Part shown: in pieces, positions 5,465 through 13,995 of the stretch | How positions within the stretch are numbered: the stretch's first letter is position 1 | Layout: the number at the start of each line of letters is the position of its first letter | Source: CAZLLV01 sp964560325 | Lineage (GTDB): Bacteria > Acidobacteriota > Thermoanaerobaculia > Multivoradales > DATKCC01 | Direction of reading: 5' to 3' | Length of the DNA stretch: 17,523 nucleotides | Assembly (NCBI GenBank): GCA_964560325.1 | Contig: CAZLLV010000237.1 | Location: 1 to 17,523, forward strand | Translations under genes and position numbers: made by a program | Notes under the pieces: model-generated | What the model was told of the DNA's origin: nothing | The model's database searches: none | What the model saw: only the letters and a program-made list of their open reading frames with translations

Positions 5465-6361
5465 TCAGCCCGGCCGCGCCGCCGCCAGGCGCTCGAAGAA
5501 CGGTCCGAGCGGCTCGCCGGGCGTGTGCGCTTCGGCGAAGCGGACGAGGCGGTCCTCGTCCGGAGCTTCGCCGCACGCCTTGCACCACTCGAGGAAGGGG
5601 ACGAGGAGCGGCGCGGCGTGCTCGAGCTCCATGCGCAGGAGGCGGGCGGTGACGCCGCCCGCGGCCAGGAAGCCGGTCTCGTCGTAGATCCGGAGGATCC
5701 GGTCGAGGTCGTAGGGCACCGCGCGCATCTCGACCCGCCACCCCCGGGCGTCGCCCGGCGCCGCGCCGCCCTCGCCGATCTCGAGGATGGCGTACTGCGC
5801 CCGCCGGTCCCGGTTGAACGGCAGGCCGACCGAGCCTACGTTGACCACCAGCCCGCCTTCGACCTCGCGCCGGAGCGGCCGGTGCGTGTGCGCGCAGACC
5901 AGGAGATCCTCGTCGACCCGTGACCAGTGCTCGCCGATCCGCCGGTCGGAGGTCCACGGGCCGATCCCTTCGCGGGTCGAGCTCGGAGTGCCGTGGACGA
6001 GGCGCAGGCCGGGCGCGAGGCGCGAGGTGAGCGAGAAGGGGAGGGCCTCGATCCAGCGCGCCTCGTCGGCACCGAGCTCGGCCGCCATCCAGCGCGCCGC
6101 CGACCACTCCGCCGCGTGCAGCCACTCCGCCGGCACGTCGCCGGCCCGGAACTCGAGCAGGTACTCCTCGTGGTTGCCCCGGATCGTCCGCCAGCCGAGC
6201 TCGGCGATCCGCCGCACCACCGCCGTGCCCTGCGGCCCGCGTCCGACCAGGTCGCCGCCGACCAGCACCTCGTCCACGGCCCGGCCGGCCAGGTCTTCGA
6301 TCACGGCCTCCAGGGCCGGCACGTTGCCGTGGATGTCGGAGAGGACGGCGATGCGGGGCAT
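5465..6361 (-). CDS. Calcineurin-like metallophosphoesterase (YfcE/PrpA type)
   Basis: This 298-residue cytoplasmic dinuclear-metal phosphoesterase has all signature blocks. They are SDIHGN (8-13; Asp9 and His11), GDLVGRGP (36-43; Asp37), GNHE (62-65), a histidine in LVHGTPSS (123), AHTHRP (157-162; His158 and His160), and NVGSVGLPFNRD, typical of the YfcE-like branch. The substrate cannot be read from sequence; relatives hydrolyse phosphoproteins, diadenosine polyphosphates or cyclic phosphodiesters. After the core (to about residue 235) there is an added helical tail containing LEWCKACGEAPDEDRL, making the protein longer than the usual about 240 residues. The ATG at 6361 has only a weak GGCGG ribosome site. 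It is divergent from lepA across a 100-bp gap and is first in a minus-strand group. Confidence 0.92.
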   Translation of the reverse strand: MPRIAVLSDIHGNVPALEAVIEDLAGRAVDEVLVGGDLVGRGPQGTAVVRRIAELGWRTIRGNHEEYLLEFRAGDVPAEWLHAAEWSAARWMAAELGADEARWIEALPFSLTSRLAPGLRLVHGTPSSTREGIGPWTSDRRIGEHWSRVDEDLLVCAHTHRPLRREVEGGLVVNVGSVGLPFNRDRRAQYAILEIGEGGAAPGDARGWRVEMRAVPYDLDRILRIYDETGFLAAGGVTARLLRMELEHAAPLLVPFLEWCKACGEAPDEDRLVRFAEAHTPGEPLGPFFERLAAARPG

Positions 6362-6410
6362 GGCCGCCGCAGCTTAACCGACGCTCCAGGCGGCCCAAGG
6401 ACCAGACCAC

Positions 6411-6416
6411 TAGAAT
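6411..6416 (+). promoter_or_regulatory. Candidate -10 element TAGAAT upstream of lepA
   Basis: TAGAAT lies in the 100-bp divergent gap, 45 bases before the lepA ATG, giving a leader of about 39 bases that contains the ribosome site. There is no obvious -35 hexamer. Confidence 0.4.
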
Positions 6417-6461
6417 AGCCGGCCCTACCGGGTGGTTCTCTCCCCGGAGGTCCGCTCAGCC

Positions 6462-8258
6462 ATGGAACGCATCCGTAATTTCTGCATCATCGCCCACATC
6501 GACCACGGCAAGTCGACGCTCGCCGACCGGTTGATCCAACGCTGCGGCGCGGTCTCGGAGCGCGATTTCCGGCACCAGATCCTCGACTCGATGGACATCG
6601 AGCGCGAGCGCGGCATCACCATCAAGTCGAACACCATCACCCTCCACTACACGGCGAAGGACGGGCACGAGTACCGGCTCAACCTGATCGACACTCCGGG
6701 CCACGTCGATTTCTCGCACGAGGTGCGCCGCTCGCTGCTGGCGTCGGACGGGGCGCTGCTGGTGATCGACGCCTCGCAGGGGGTGGAGGCGCAGACGGTC
6801 GCCAACCTCTACCTGGCGCTCGAGCACGACCTCGAGATCGTGCCGGTGATCAACAAGATCGACCTTCCCTCCGCCGAGCCCGACCGGGTGCGCGAGGAGA
6901 TCGCCGAAGACCTCGGGCTCGACCCGTTCGAGGCGCCGCTCTGCTCGGCGAAGGACGGCACCGGCATCGACGACGTGCTGGAGGCGATCGTCGAGAAGCT
7001 GCCGGCGCCCAAGGGCTCGGCGGACGCGCCGCTCCGCGCCCTGGTCTTCGACGCGCAGTACGACCCGTACCGCGGCGTGGTGCTCCTGGTCTGCGTCAAG
7101 GAGGGGACGCTCCGGAAGGGCCAGGCGATCCGCTTCCACCACACCGGCGTCGACCACGACGTCGAGGATCTCGGCCGGCTCCAGCTCAAGGAGGTACCGA
7201 CGAAGGAGCTGCCGGCCGGCAACGTGGGCTACGTGGTCGCCGGGATCAAGTCGATCTCCGACATCGAGATCGGCGACACGATCCTGGACGCCGAGAACCC
7301 GACCGGGGAGCCGCTCCCCGGCTACCAGGAGGCCAAGCCGGTCGTCTTCGCGTCGATCTACCCGCTCTCGACCGACGACTACGAGGACCTGGCGAAGGCG
7401 CTCGACAAGCTGGCCCTGAACGACGCCTCGCTCACCTGGGAGAAGGACTCCTCGACGGCGCTCGGCTTCGGCTTCCGCTGCGGCTTCCTCGGCCTCCTGC
7501 ACCTCGACGTCGTCCAGGAGCGGCTGCGGCGCGAGTTCGACCTCGCGCTCATCCTGACCGCGCCGTCGGTGCGCTACCGGATCACGCTGAACGACGGCGA
7601 GGTCCAGTGGGTCGACAACCCGGCCCTCTACCCCGACCCCTCGAACATCGCGCGCGCCGAGGAGCCGTACATCAAGGCGTCGATCCTCCTGCCGGAGCGC
7701 TACATCGGGCCGGTGATGGAGCTCTGCCGCGAGCGCCGGGGCGAGAACGTGACCTTCCATTACCTGGCGGTGGGGCGGGTGGAGCTGACCGCCGAGCTGC
7801 CGCTCGCCGAGGTGCTCTACGACTTCTACGACAAGCTCAAGTCGATCACCCAGGGCTACGGCTCGTTCGACTACGAGCTGCTCGACCTGCGCGATACGAA
7901 CCTCGCCAAGGTCGACATCCTGGTCAACGGCGAGGCGGTCGACGCCCTCTCGCAGCTCGCCCACCGCGACAAGGCGCGGCCGCGGGCGCTCTCCTACTGC
8001 GAGCGGCTCGCGGAGACGATCCCGCGCCAGCAGTTCAAGATCGCGATCCAGGGCGCGATCGGCGGCACGATCATCGCCCGCACCACGATCACCGCCTTCC
8101 GCAAAGACGTGACGGCGAAGTGCTACGGCGGCGACATCACCCGCAAGCGCAAGCTCCTCGAGAAGCAGAAGGAGGGCAAGAAGCGCATGAAGATCGTCGG
8201 CTCGGTCGAGATCCCGCAGGAGGCGTTCGTGGCGGTTCTCAAGTCGGAGGGTGGGTAA
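6462..8258 (+). CDS. lepA: Elongation factor 4 (LepA), ribosomal back-translocase GTPase
   Basis: This 598-residue translation GTPase matches the usual family length of about 600. It acts on the ribosome in stress conditions and assists ribosome assembly. G1 is AHIDHGKS (11-18), switch I/G2 is RERGITI (48-54), G3 is DTPGH (77-81) and G4 is NKID (131-134). The beta-barrel domain II and EF-G-like domains follow. The LepA-specific C-terminus KCYGGDITRKRKLLEKQKEG is complete and distinguishes it from EF-G, BipA and TetM. I chose ATG 6462, with GGAGG at 6446-6450, over an in-frame GTG at 6432 that adds ten non-conserved residues. In many bacteria lepA is followed by lepB (signal peptidase). Here the next gene is an unrelated secreted protein, so the operon partner is absent. 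Confidence 0.98.
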   Translation: MERIRNFCIIAHIDHGKSTLADRLIQRCGAVSERDFRHQILDSMDIERERGITIKSNTITLHYTAKDGHEYRLNLIDTPGHVDFSHEVRRSLLASDGALLVIDASQGVEAQTVANLYLALEHDLEIVPVINKIDLPSAEPDRVREEIAEDLGLDPFEAPLCSAKDGTGIDDVLEAIVEKLPAPKGSADAPLRALVFDAQYDPYRGVVLLVCVKEGTLRKGQAIRFHHTGVDHDVEDLGRLQLKEVPTKELPAGNVGYVVAGIKSISDIEIGDTILDAENPTGEPLPGYQEAKPVVFASIYPLSTDDYEDLAKALDKLALNDASLTWEKDSSTALGFGFRCGFLGLLHLDVVQERLRREFDLALILTAPSVRYRITLNDGEVQWVDNPALYPDPSNIARAEEPYIKASILLPERYIGPVMELCRERRGENVTFHYLAVGRVELTAELPLAEVLYDFYDKLKSITQGYGSFDYELLDLRDTNLAKVDILVNGEAVDALSQLAHRDKARPRALSYCERLAETIPRQQFKIAIQGAIGGTIIARTTITAFRKDVTAKCYGGDITRKRKLLEKQKEGKKRMKIVGSVEIPQEAFVAVLKSEGG

Positions 8259-8272
8259 GAGGGGGACCGTGG

Positions 8273-8278
8273 TATGCT
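8273..8278 (+). promoter_or_regulatory. Candidate -10 element TATGCT before the DGT-repeat gene
   Basis: GGTATGCT lies 15 bp after the lepA stop and 40 bases before the next ATG, in the only stretch between the two genes. No -35 hexamer is clear, so this is a weak call. If real, the DGT-repeat gene is transcribed independently of lepA. Confidence 0.3.
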
Positions 8279-8318
8279 GTAGCGGCATCTAGGCGATCCC
8301 GCCTCCGGAGACTCCACC

Positions 8319-10091
8319 ATGCGCCGTACCGTCCTCTTCTCTCTCTTCCTCGCGCTTCCGCTCGCGGCCGTCCCCTTGGCGGCGGCCGAGCCGGGCGAGC
8401 CGTACCTGGTGCGCGACATCGACCTCACCGGGGAGCCGTACTACGAGGAGTGCCACATCACCTGCGTGCCGCCGACGCCGGTCTTCGGCTCGCTGATCGA
8501 GCAGCTCACGCCGCTCGGCGACCTGGTGGTCTTCGTGGCGAACGACCGCGTCCACGGCTTCGAGCCCTGGGTCTCCGACGGGACCGCCGAGGGGACCCGC
8601 CTGCTGGCGGACACCTGCATGGGGGCGTGCAGCGACCTCTCTCCGACGATCGTGGGAGCGCTCGGCGACCGGCTCTACTTCGCGGCCGTGACCGAGCCGG
8701 GCGAGCCGATCCTGTGGGTCACCGACGGTACGCCGGAGGGGACGCAGGCGCTCCCGGAGCTCTGCCCCGAGCTGTGCTCCGGATCGATCTTCGATCCCAC
8801 GGTGGTGTACGAGGGGTCGCTCTTCTTCACGGTCTACGAGACCTCCGGAGGGCATTCCGGCCGCCACCTCTGGCGCACCGACGGCACGCCCGCGGGCACC
8901 GAGCGCATCCAGCCGGTCTGCACCCGGTCGACCGGCTGTTACGAGAGCTTCGCGAGCTTCTTCGAGTACGGTGGGTACCTCTTCTACGCCGACTGGACGA
9001 ACCTCCTGCGCCTCGACGGGCCGGGCGCGGAGCCGGAGGTCGCGTGGAGCGTCGAGCCGCTCGACGCCGCCGTGCTCGGCGACCGCGCGATCCTCGCGGT
9101 CGGTGGAAGCCTGCCTAGCTTGTGGGTGCTCGAGCATCCGCTCGCCGAGCCCGAGCTGCTGACCCACATCAGCGGCGCGTGGCTCTCTGAGCTCACGGCC
9201 GCCGGCGGCTTCGTCTACTTCGTCCGGCACGAAGGCGCGGTCGGGACGCTCTGGCGCACCGACGGCACCCCCGGAGGCACCGGCCCGGTGGTCCCCGAGG
9301 TGAGCGGGTACGACGTGGAGATCGTCGGCCTCCTCGACGGCGACCCGGTGGTGACCGTCCGGCCGGAGCCGAGCCCGCTGCCGGTCGTCCTCCCCACCCT
9401 CTGGCGAATCGGCTCGACGAAGGGATCGGAGGCCCTGAGCCAGCTCCCGGTGCAGGCGGTCGCGGTCGTCGGCGACCGGATCTTCTTCTCGGCGGACGAC
9501 GAGGGCCTGCTCGGCCGTGAGCTCTGGGTGAGCGACGGCACCGCGGGAGAGACCCGCCTCTTGGCCGACATCGCCCCCGGTGCGCCATCGTCCGATCCGG
9601 GGCACGGCGGCCGCTACGAGGTCGGCTTCGCGGCGGCGGACGACCTGCTCTTCTTCCCGGCGTTCCAGCCGGACCTCGGCGTCGAGCTCTGGGCGCTCGA
9701 TCTCGGCGCGGAGGATGAGCCGCCCCTTCCGCCGCCGCCACCGCCGAGCACCGAGTGGCTGGAGTCGCCGGAGGTCCCCGGCTACCGGGTCCAGGTGCGG
9801 ATCAGCGGCGGCTCCTCACAGATCCTCGGCCGCGAGGAGCCCGCCTGCATTCCGGAGACCCTGTGCGTCTCGGGTGCCGTCACCGGGCGCTCGGAGGTAT
9901 TCGTCCGGGTGGTCGGTCCGAAGCCGAACGGCTTCCTCTGGCCGACGCTGGTGAAGTTCAGCACCTCGACGGTGGAGGTCTGGATCGAGCAGGAGTCGAC
10001 CGGTACGGTTCGCTACTACCTCCTCGAGGGCGCCTCGCCGGGCGTCGACGTGCTGCCCGGCCTCTTCGACCGCACCGGCTTCCTCCCCTGA
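8319..10091 (+). CDS. Secreted ELWxxDGT-repeat protein with a distinct C-terminal domain
   Basis: This 590-residue exported protein has a signal peptide (MRRTVLFSLFLALPLAAVPLAAA, cleavage near residue 23). The bulk is a propeller-like repeat array marked by W-x-x-DGT motifs: PWVSDGTAEGT (83-93), LWVTDGTPEGT (132-142), LWRTDGTPAGT (184-194), LWRTDGTPGGT (311-321) and LWVSDGTAGET (402-412). A decayed LWRIGST lies at 361-367 and LWALDLG at 458-464. Strands such as GDRLYFAA and GDRIFFSA precede the motifs. A proline run (469-476) then links to a separate domain (about 480-590) with PGYRVQVRIS, SEVFVRVVGPKPNGF and VEVWIEQ, ending GLFDRTGFLP. Paired cysteines in the repeat half (45/49, 100/104, 149/153) suggest disulfides and an extracytoplasmic location. 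Repeat proteins of this style are common in Acidobacteriota and are usually of unknown function. GGAG precedes the ATG. Confidence 0.88.
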   Translation: MRRTVLFSLFLALPLAAVPLAAAEPGEPYLVRDIDLTGEPYYEECHITCVPPTPVFGSLIEQLTPLGDLVVFVANDRVHGFEPWVSDGTAEGTRLLADTCMGACSDLSPTIVGALGDRLYFAAVTEPGEPILWVTDGTPEGTQALPELCPELCSGSIFDPTVVYEGSLFFTVYETSGGHSGRHLWRTDGTPAGTERIQPVCTRSTGCYESFASFFEYGGYLFYADWTNLLRLDGPGAEPEVAWSVEPLDAAVLGDRAILAVGGSLPSLWVLEHPLAEPELLTHISGAWLSELTAAGGFVYFVRHEGAVGTLWRTDGTPGGTGPVVPEVSGYDVEIVGLLDGDPVVTVRPEPSPLPVVLPTLWRIGSTKGSEALSQLPVQAVAVVGDRIFFSADDEGLLGRELWVSDGTAGETRLLADIAPGAPSSDPGHGGRYEVGFAAADDLLFFPAFQPDLGVELWALDLGAEDEPPLPPPPPPSTEWLESPEVPGYRVQVRISGGSSQILGREEPACIPETLCVSGAVTGRSEVFVRVVGPKPNGFLWPTLVKFSTSTVEVWIEQESTGTVRYYLLEGASPGVDVLPGLFDRTGFLP

Positions 10092-10148
10092 AGGAGGAGG
10101 GCCCAACTTTTCGGGCGCTCGTGCGTTGAAGACTGTCGGAGGTAGTCC

Positions 10149-12572
10149 ATGACCGATCTCGTCCGCGACGTCCGCTTCGCTCTCCGCAGTCTCCGCCGCA
10201 GCCCCGGCCTCACGATCGCCGCCCTCCTCGCCCTCGGCCTGGGGGTCGGGGCGACGGCGGCGATCTACACGGTGATCGACGCCGTGCTGGTCGAGCCGCT
10301 GCCCTATCCCGAGCCGGACGAGCTCGTGATGCTGATCGACGCCAACCCGGAGGCGGGCTTCCCGCGCTTCTCGTCGTCGCCGCCCAACTATGCCGACTGG
10401 AAGGAGCAGCAGTCGGCCTTCGACGACCTCGCCGCCTTCTCGCGCGCCAACCTGGTCCTGAACGATCCCGGAGTCGACCCGGAGCGGGTCGAGGGCGCGA
10501 CGGTGAGCGCGGACGTGCTGCCGCTGCTCGGCCGCGAGCCGCTCCACGGCCGGGTCTTCCGGCCGGAGGAGGACGTGCCGGGGGCCGAGCCGGTGGCGGT
10601 GCTCTCCCACGATCTCTGGAGCCGCCGCTTCGGCGCCGATCCCGCCGTCGTCGGCACCACCACCCGGATCGGCGGCGAGGACCGCCGGATCGTCGGCGTC
10701 ATGCCGGAGGGCTTCTCCTTCCCGAGCGGGGTCGAGCTCTGGGTGCCGCTCGCGCTCGAGATCGACCCGAACCAGCGTGGCGCGCACTACGTGGCGGTTC
10801 TCGGCCGCATCCGCGACGGCGTCACGCTCGAGCAGGCCGACGCCGAGATGAAGGGGATCGCCGGCCGCCTGGCGGAGGAGTACCCGGACGCGAACGCCGG
10901 CTGGACGGTCAACCTGGTCGGCCTCCACGAGCTGATGGTCGAGGAGGTGCGGCCGGTCCTCCGGGTGCTCGCCTGGGCGGTGGTGGCGGTCCTCCTCGTG
11001 GTCTGCGCGAACGTCGCCAACCTCCTCCTGGTGCGTGCGTCGCGCCGCGAGCGCGAGATGGCGGTGCGCACCGCGCTCGGCGCCGGGCGCGGGCGGCTGA
11101 CGGCGCAGCTCCTGACCGAGACCGGGATCCTGGCGCTCGGCGGCGGGCTGCTCGGCCTTCTCTTCGGGCTCTGGGGCACCCGCGCCCTGGTCGCCGTGAA
11201 CGCCGAGGACATCCCGCGCTCCGCCGACATCGGGCTCGATCCGTCGGTCTTCCTCTTCACTCTCGGCGTGGCGCTCGCCGCCGGCCTGCTCGCCGGCCTC
11301 GCGCCGGTCCTCCACGCCGGCCGCGGCAACCTCCAGGGCTCGCTCAAGGAGGGCACCTCCGCCGCCGGCGAGGGGAGCCGTGCGCGCTGGCTCCGGCGCG
11401 GCCTGGTGCTCGCCGAGGTCGGGTTCGCGGTGGTGCTGCTGATCGCCGCCGGCCTGCTGATCCGCAGCCTGCTCGAGATGTCCGCGATCTCGCCCGGCTT
11501 CGACCCCGAGGGGGTGATGACCGGCCAGGTCTCGCTGCCGGAGGCGACCTATCCGGACGACGCCGCGCAGCACGCGTTCTACCGCCGGCTCCAGGAGCGG
11601 TTGGAGACGGTGCCGGGGGTCGAGGAGGCGGGGATCGGCTTCCCGCTGCCGCTCGGCAGCGGCAACTTCTTCCTGGCGTACTACCTCCAGGGGCGCCCGG
11701 CGCCGGAGCCGCAGGACACGCCGGCCGCCGGCATCCGCATGGTCACGCCCGGCTATCTCGAGACGATGGACGTGCCGCTCCTCGCCGGACGCCGGTTCAC
11801 GGAGCGCGACCGGGCCGATGCGCCGCGCGTGGCGGTGGTGAGCCAGGCGCTGGTCGACCGCGAGTGGGGAGGCGAGAGCCCGCTCGGCGAGCGGATCTCG
11901 TTCTCGGGCGCCGACGCGGCGCCGGAAGACTGGATGGAGGTGGTGGGCGTGGTCGGCACCGTCCGGCACCGCGGCCTCGCGACCGACCCCGACGCCGAGA
12001 TCTACGTGCCGATGGAGCAGGGGCCGTACGCGGGCTCGGCGGCGATCGTGCTCCGCACCTCGGGCGACCCGTCCGCGCTCGCCGAGCCGATCCGCCAGGC
12101 GGTGCGCGAGGTCGATCCGAGCCTGCCCGTCTACCAGATCCGGACGCTCGAGGACGTGGTCGCCGGCTCGCTCGCCGGCCAGCGCTTCAGCGCCGCCCTG
12201 CTCGGCGTCTTCGCCGTCCTCGCGCTGGTGCTTGCGTCGCTCGGCGTCTACGGAGTGCTCAGCTACGCCGTCGCCCAGCGCACTCGGGAGCTGGGACTGC
12301 GCATGGCGCTCGGCGCCCAGCGCGACGGCGTGCTGCGGCTGGTGCTCGGGCAGGGCATGGCGCTGGTGGCGGCCGGGATCGCCCTCGGAGTCGCCGGCGC
12401 GTTCGTCGCCACCCGCTTCCTCGACAGCCTGCTCTACGAGGTCGGCGCGATCGACCCGCCGACCTTCGTGGCGGTACCGGTCGCCCTGGCGCTGGTCGGG
12501 TTCGCGGCGACCTTGATCCCGGCCCTCCGGGCGACGAAGGTCGACCCGCTGGTGGCGCTGAAGAGCGAGTAA
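10149..12572 (+). CDS. ADOP-type ABC permease (MacB/FtsX-like, duplicated)
   Basis: This 807-residue inner-membrane protein starts at an ATG with GGAGG six bases upstream. The N-terminus DVRFALRSLRRSPGLTIAAL is the hallmark of acidobacterial duplicated orphan permeases. Architecture: helix 1 (21-45); periplasmic MacB-like domain (about 50-265); FtsX helices with CANVANLLLVRASRRERE (286-303) and two more to about 390. A second copy begins with a helix (about 416-438), a second periplasmic domain (about 450-670), and a C-terminal FtsX block including YGVLSYAVAQRTRELGLRMALGA. Family members usually lack an adjacent ATPase and are thought to move lipids, peptides or drugs, or to sense the envelope; substrates are unproven. 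No ATPase gene is next to it; the LolD-type ATPase at 283-972 is 9 kb away. The gene is intact. Confidence 0.93.
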   Translation: MTDLVRDVRFALRSLRRSPGLTIAALLALGLGVGATAAIYTVIDAVLVEPLPYPEPDELVMLIDANPEAGFPRFSSSPPNYADWKEQQSAFDDLAAFSRANLVLNDPGVDPERVEGATVSADVLPLLGREPLHGRVFRPEEDVPGAEPVAVLSHDLWSRRFGADPAVVGTTTRIGGEDRRIVGVMPEGFSFPSGVELWVPLALEIDPNQRGAHYVAVLGRIRDGVTLEQADAEMKGIAGRLAEEYPDANAGWTVNLVGLHELMVEEVRPVLRVLAWAVVAVLLVVCANVANLLLVRASRREREMAVRTALGAGRGRLTAQLLTETGILALGGGLLGLLFGLWGTRALVAVNAEDIPRSADIGLDPSVFLFTLGVALAAGLLAGLAPVLHAGRGNLQGSLKEGTSAAGEGSRARWLRRGLVLAEVGFAVVLLIAAGLLIRSLLEMSAISPGFDPEGVMTGQVSLPEATYPDDAAQHAFYRRLQERLETVPGVEEAGIGFPLPLGSGNFFLAYYLQGRPAPEPQDTPAAGIRMVTPGYLETMDVPLLAGRRFTERDRADAPRVAVVSQALVDREWGGESPLGERISFSGADAAPEDWMEVVGVVGTVRHRGLATDPDAEIYVPMEQGPYAGSAAIVLRTSGDPSALAEPIRQAVREVDPSLPVYQIRTLEDVVAGSLAGQRFSAALLGVFAVLALVLASLGVYGVLSYAVAQRTRELGLRMALGAQRDGVLRLVLGQGMALVAAGIALGVAGAFVATRFLDSLLYEVGAIDPPTFVAVPVALALVGFAATLIPALRATKVDPLVALKSE

Positions 12573-12713
12573 AATGTTCAATCGAGCGGTCGAAAGCGGC
12601 GAGCCGCCCACCGGTGGAGGCGTCCGCGGGAACTTCGCAAAATTTCCGTCAAATTACTAGAAACATTGGACTTGAATGTCGTGGCACCACCCTTGCTGTA
12701 GAGGGTAGGTGCC
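12573..12713 (+). promoter_or_regulatory. AT-rich promoter region with sigma-54-like element before the binding-protein gene
   Basis: This 141-bp gap contains an AT-rich tract (12638-12677) unusual for the window. At 12682-12697 TGGCACCACCCTTGCT matches the sigma-54 -24/-12 consensus with exact spacing between GG (12683-12684) and GC (12695-12696). A caveat is that a start 12 bases on, near 12708, lies only 6 bases before the ATG and would cut through the likely ribosome site GGGTAGG (12703-12709). The alternative is a sigma-70-type start further upstream, for example from TACTAG at 12655-12660. Confidence 0.4.
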
Positions 12714-13898
12714 ATGAACACGACACGCTCCAACCGGATCATCCGGTCGCTCTCGATACCCGTTCTCACCCTTCTGATGCTGGCCTGCGGCTCCTCCGAC
12801 GAGGGGCGCCAGGTCGGGCTGGTCGTTCCGCTCTCGGGCGACGCCAAGGTCTACGGCCGTTCGGTCGAGCGCGGCGCGCAGCTCGCGCTCGCGGAGCTCG
12901 AGGCCGCGTCCGGCGCCGCGCCGTTCGCGCTCGACGTCCGCGACTCGGGTAGCCACCCGCAGCGGGCGGCCGAGCACGCCACGGAGCTCTACGACGAAGG
13001 CGCGGTCGCCGTCATCGGTGGCGCCACCAACCCGGAGGCGGCCGCGATGGCGCCGGTGGCCGGCAAGGTGAAGCGCGTGCTGCTGTCGCCGTCGGCTTCG
13101 AGCGCCGAGGTCGCGGAGAGCTCCCGCTACGTCTTCCGGCTGTCGCCGTCCGACTACCAGCAGGCGGTCAAGATGGGCGGCTTCGCGGTGCTCGAGCTCG
13201 ATCTCGCGAAAGCGGCCGTGATGGCGCCGCGCAGCGATTCGGGCGAGGCGCTGGGTACCGTCTTCCGGGAAGAGTTCGAGCGCCAGGGCGGCGAGATCGT
13301 CGACCGGGTCTCGTACTCCGAGAGCGACGAGGACGAGGAGACCGACGCGGCCGTCCGGAAGCTGATGGAGGAGAGCCCGCAGGCGGTCTACCTCGCCGCC
13401 TCGGGCGGCGACCCGTCCGCGCGGCGGATCGTCGAGCGGTTGGCGGCCCAGGGCTTCCGCGGCACCGTGATGACGACCTCGGCCTTCGCCACGCCGCAGC
13501 TCCTCGCCGCGCGCGGGACCGACGGGCTGGTGGTCTCGTCCGGTTCCTTCGACCCGGAGAGCGACGACCCGGAGATCCAGGCGTTCGTCGAGGCGTATCG
13601 CGCGAAGTACGACGCCGAGCCGGACACCTTCGCCGCGCAGGGTTACGACGCGGTGATGGCGCTCGCCGAGGCGCTTTCGGGCGAGAACGACCGTCCGCGC
13701 GAGCTCTGGCAGGGTCTGCGCGCGCTCGCCGGCTACCAGGGCGTGACCGGCGTCATCCAGTTCGACGAGCAGGGCAACGTGAGCCAGTTCCCCCGCGTCT
13801 ACATCGTCCAGAACGGCAAGCTGCAGCAGGCCGAAGGGGCCGCGGCCCGCCGCCTGGCGAGCCTCGGCCGCGAAGTCGGCAGCTCGACCGCCGGCTGA
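12714..13898 (+). CDS. LivJ-like branched-chain amino acid/amide substrate-binding lipoprotein
   Basis: This 394-residue periplasmic-binding protein of the type I (LivJ/AmiC) fold begins with a lipoprotein signal peptide (positives, hydrophobic core, LMLAC with Cys25). The mature part starts VGLVVPLSGDAKVYGRSVERGAQLA, the classic opening strand and helix. It continues with VAVIGGATNPEAAAMAPVAG and LLSPSASSAEV (ligand-contacting loop region) and the FRLSPSDYQQA hinge. The second lobe, AAVMAPRSDSGEALGTVFREEF, ends with TFAAQGYDAVMALAEAL and GVIQFDEQGNV. Such proteins bind small amides, amino acids or related ligands. No LivHMGF permease or ATPase genes are nearby, so this is an orphan. It might act in sensing, or like the LpoA-type binding fold that regulates envelope enzymes. 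It is followed by a strong terminator. Confidence 0.9.
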   Translation: MNTTRSNRIIRSLSIPVLTLLMLACGSSDEGRQVGLVVPLSGDAKVYGRSVERGAQLALAELEAASGAAPFALDVRDSGSHPQRAAEHATELYDEGAVAVIGGATNPEAAAMAPVAGKVKRVLLSPSASSAEVAESSRYVFRLSPSDYQQAVKMGGFAVLELDLAKAAVMAPRSDSGEALGTVFREEFERQGGEIVDRVSYSESDEDEETDAAVRKLMEESPQAVYLAASGGDPSARRIVERLAAQGFRGTVMTTSAFATPQLLAARGTDGLVVSSGSFDPESDDPEIQAFVEAYRAKYDAEPDTFAAQGYDAVMALAEALSGENDRPRELWQGLRALAGYQGVTGVIQFDEQGNVSQFPRVYIVQNGKLQQAEGAAARRLASLGREVGSSTAG

Positions 13899-13953
13899 CC
13901 CCCATCCGATCCGCCTCCGGCCTCTACTGGAGGTTTCTGATGCGATGATATCC

Positions 13954-13986
13954 ACGGCCCGCGCCACGGCGCGGGCCGTTTTTTTT
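13954..13986 (+). terminator. Strong intrinsic terminator after the binding-protein gene
   Basis: A perfect 11-bp stem, ACGGCCCGCGC (13954-13964) with its complement (13969-13979), a 4-base loop CACG and an uninterrupted run of eight T residues (13979-13986). It isolates the binding-protein transcript from the next gene. Confidence 0.96.
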
Positions 13987-13995
13987 CGTCGGACG

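Noticed and set aside
6432..6461. GTG at 6432 as the lepA start
   Set aside because: It would add ten residues not found in LepA proteins, and the GGAGG site lies inside that extension, directly serving the ATG at 6462.
6456..8288. Long antisense open frame opposite lepA (about 610 codons)
   Set aside because: It mirrors the codon positions of a confidently identified gene; very high GC suppresses stops on the opposite strand, and the product is low-complexity and rich in Arg, Asp, Val and Leu.
9816..12611. Very long antisense open frame opposite the ADOP permease (about 930 codons)
   Set aside because: Same GC effect; the predicted product is hydrophilic, His/Arg/Asp/Glu-rich and has no recognisable domain, while the plus strand encodes a full permease.
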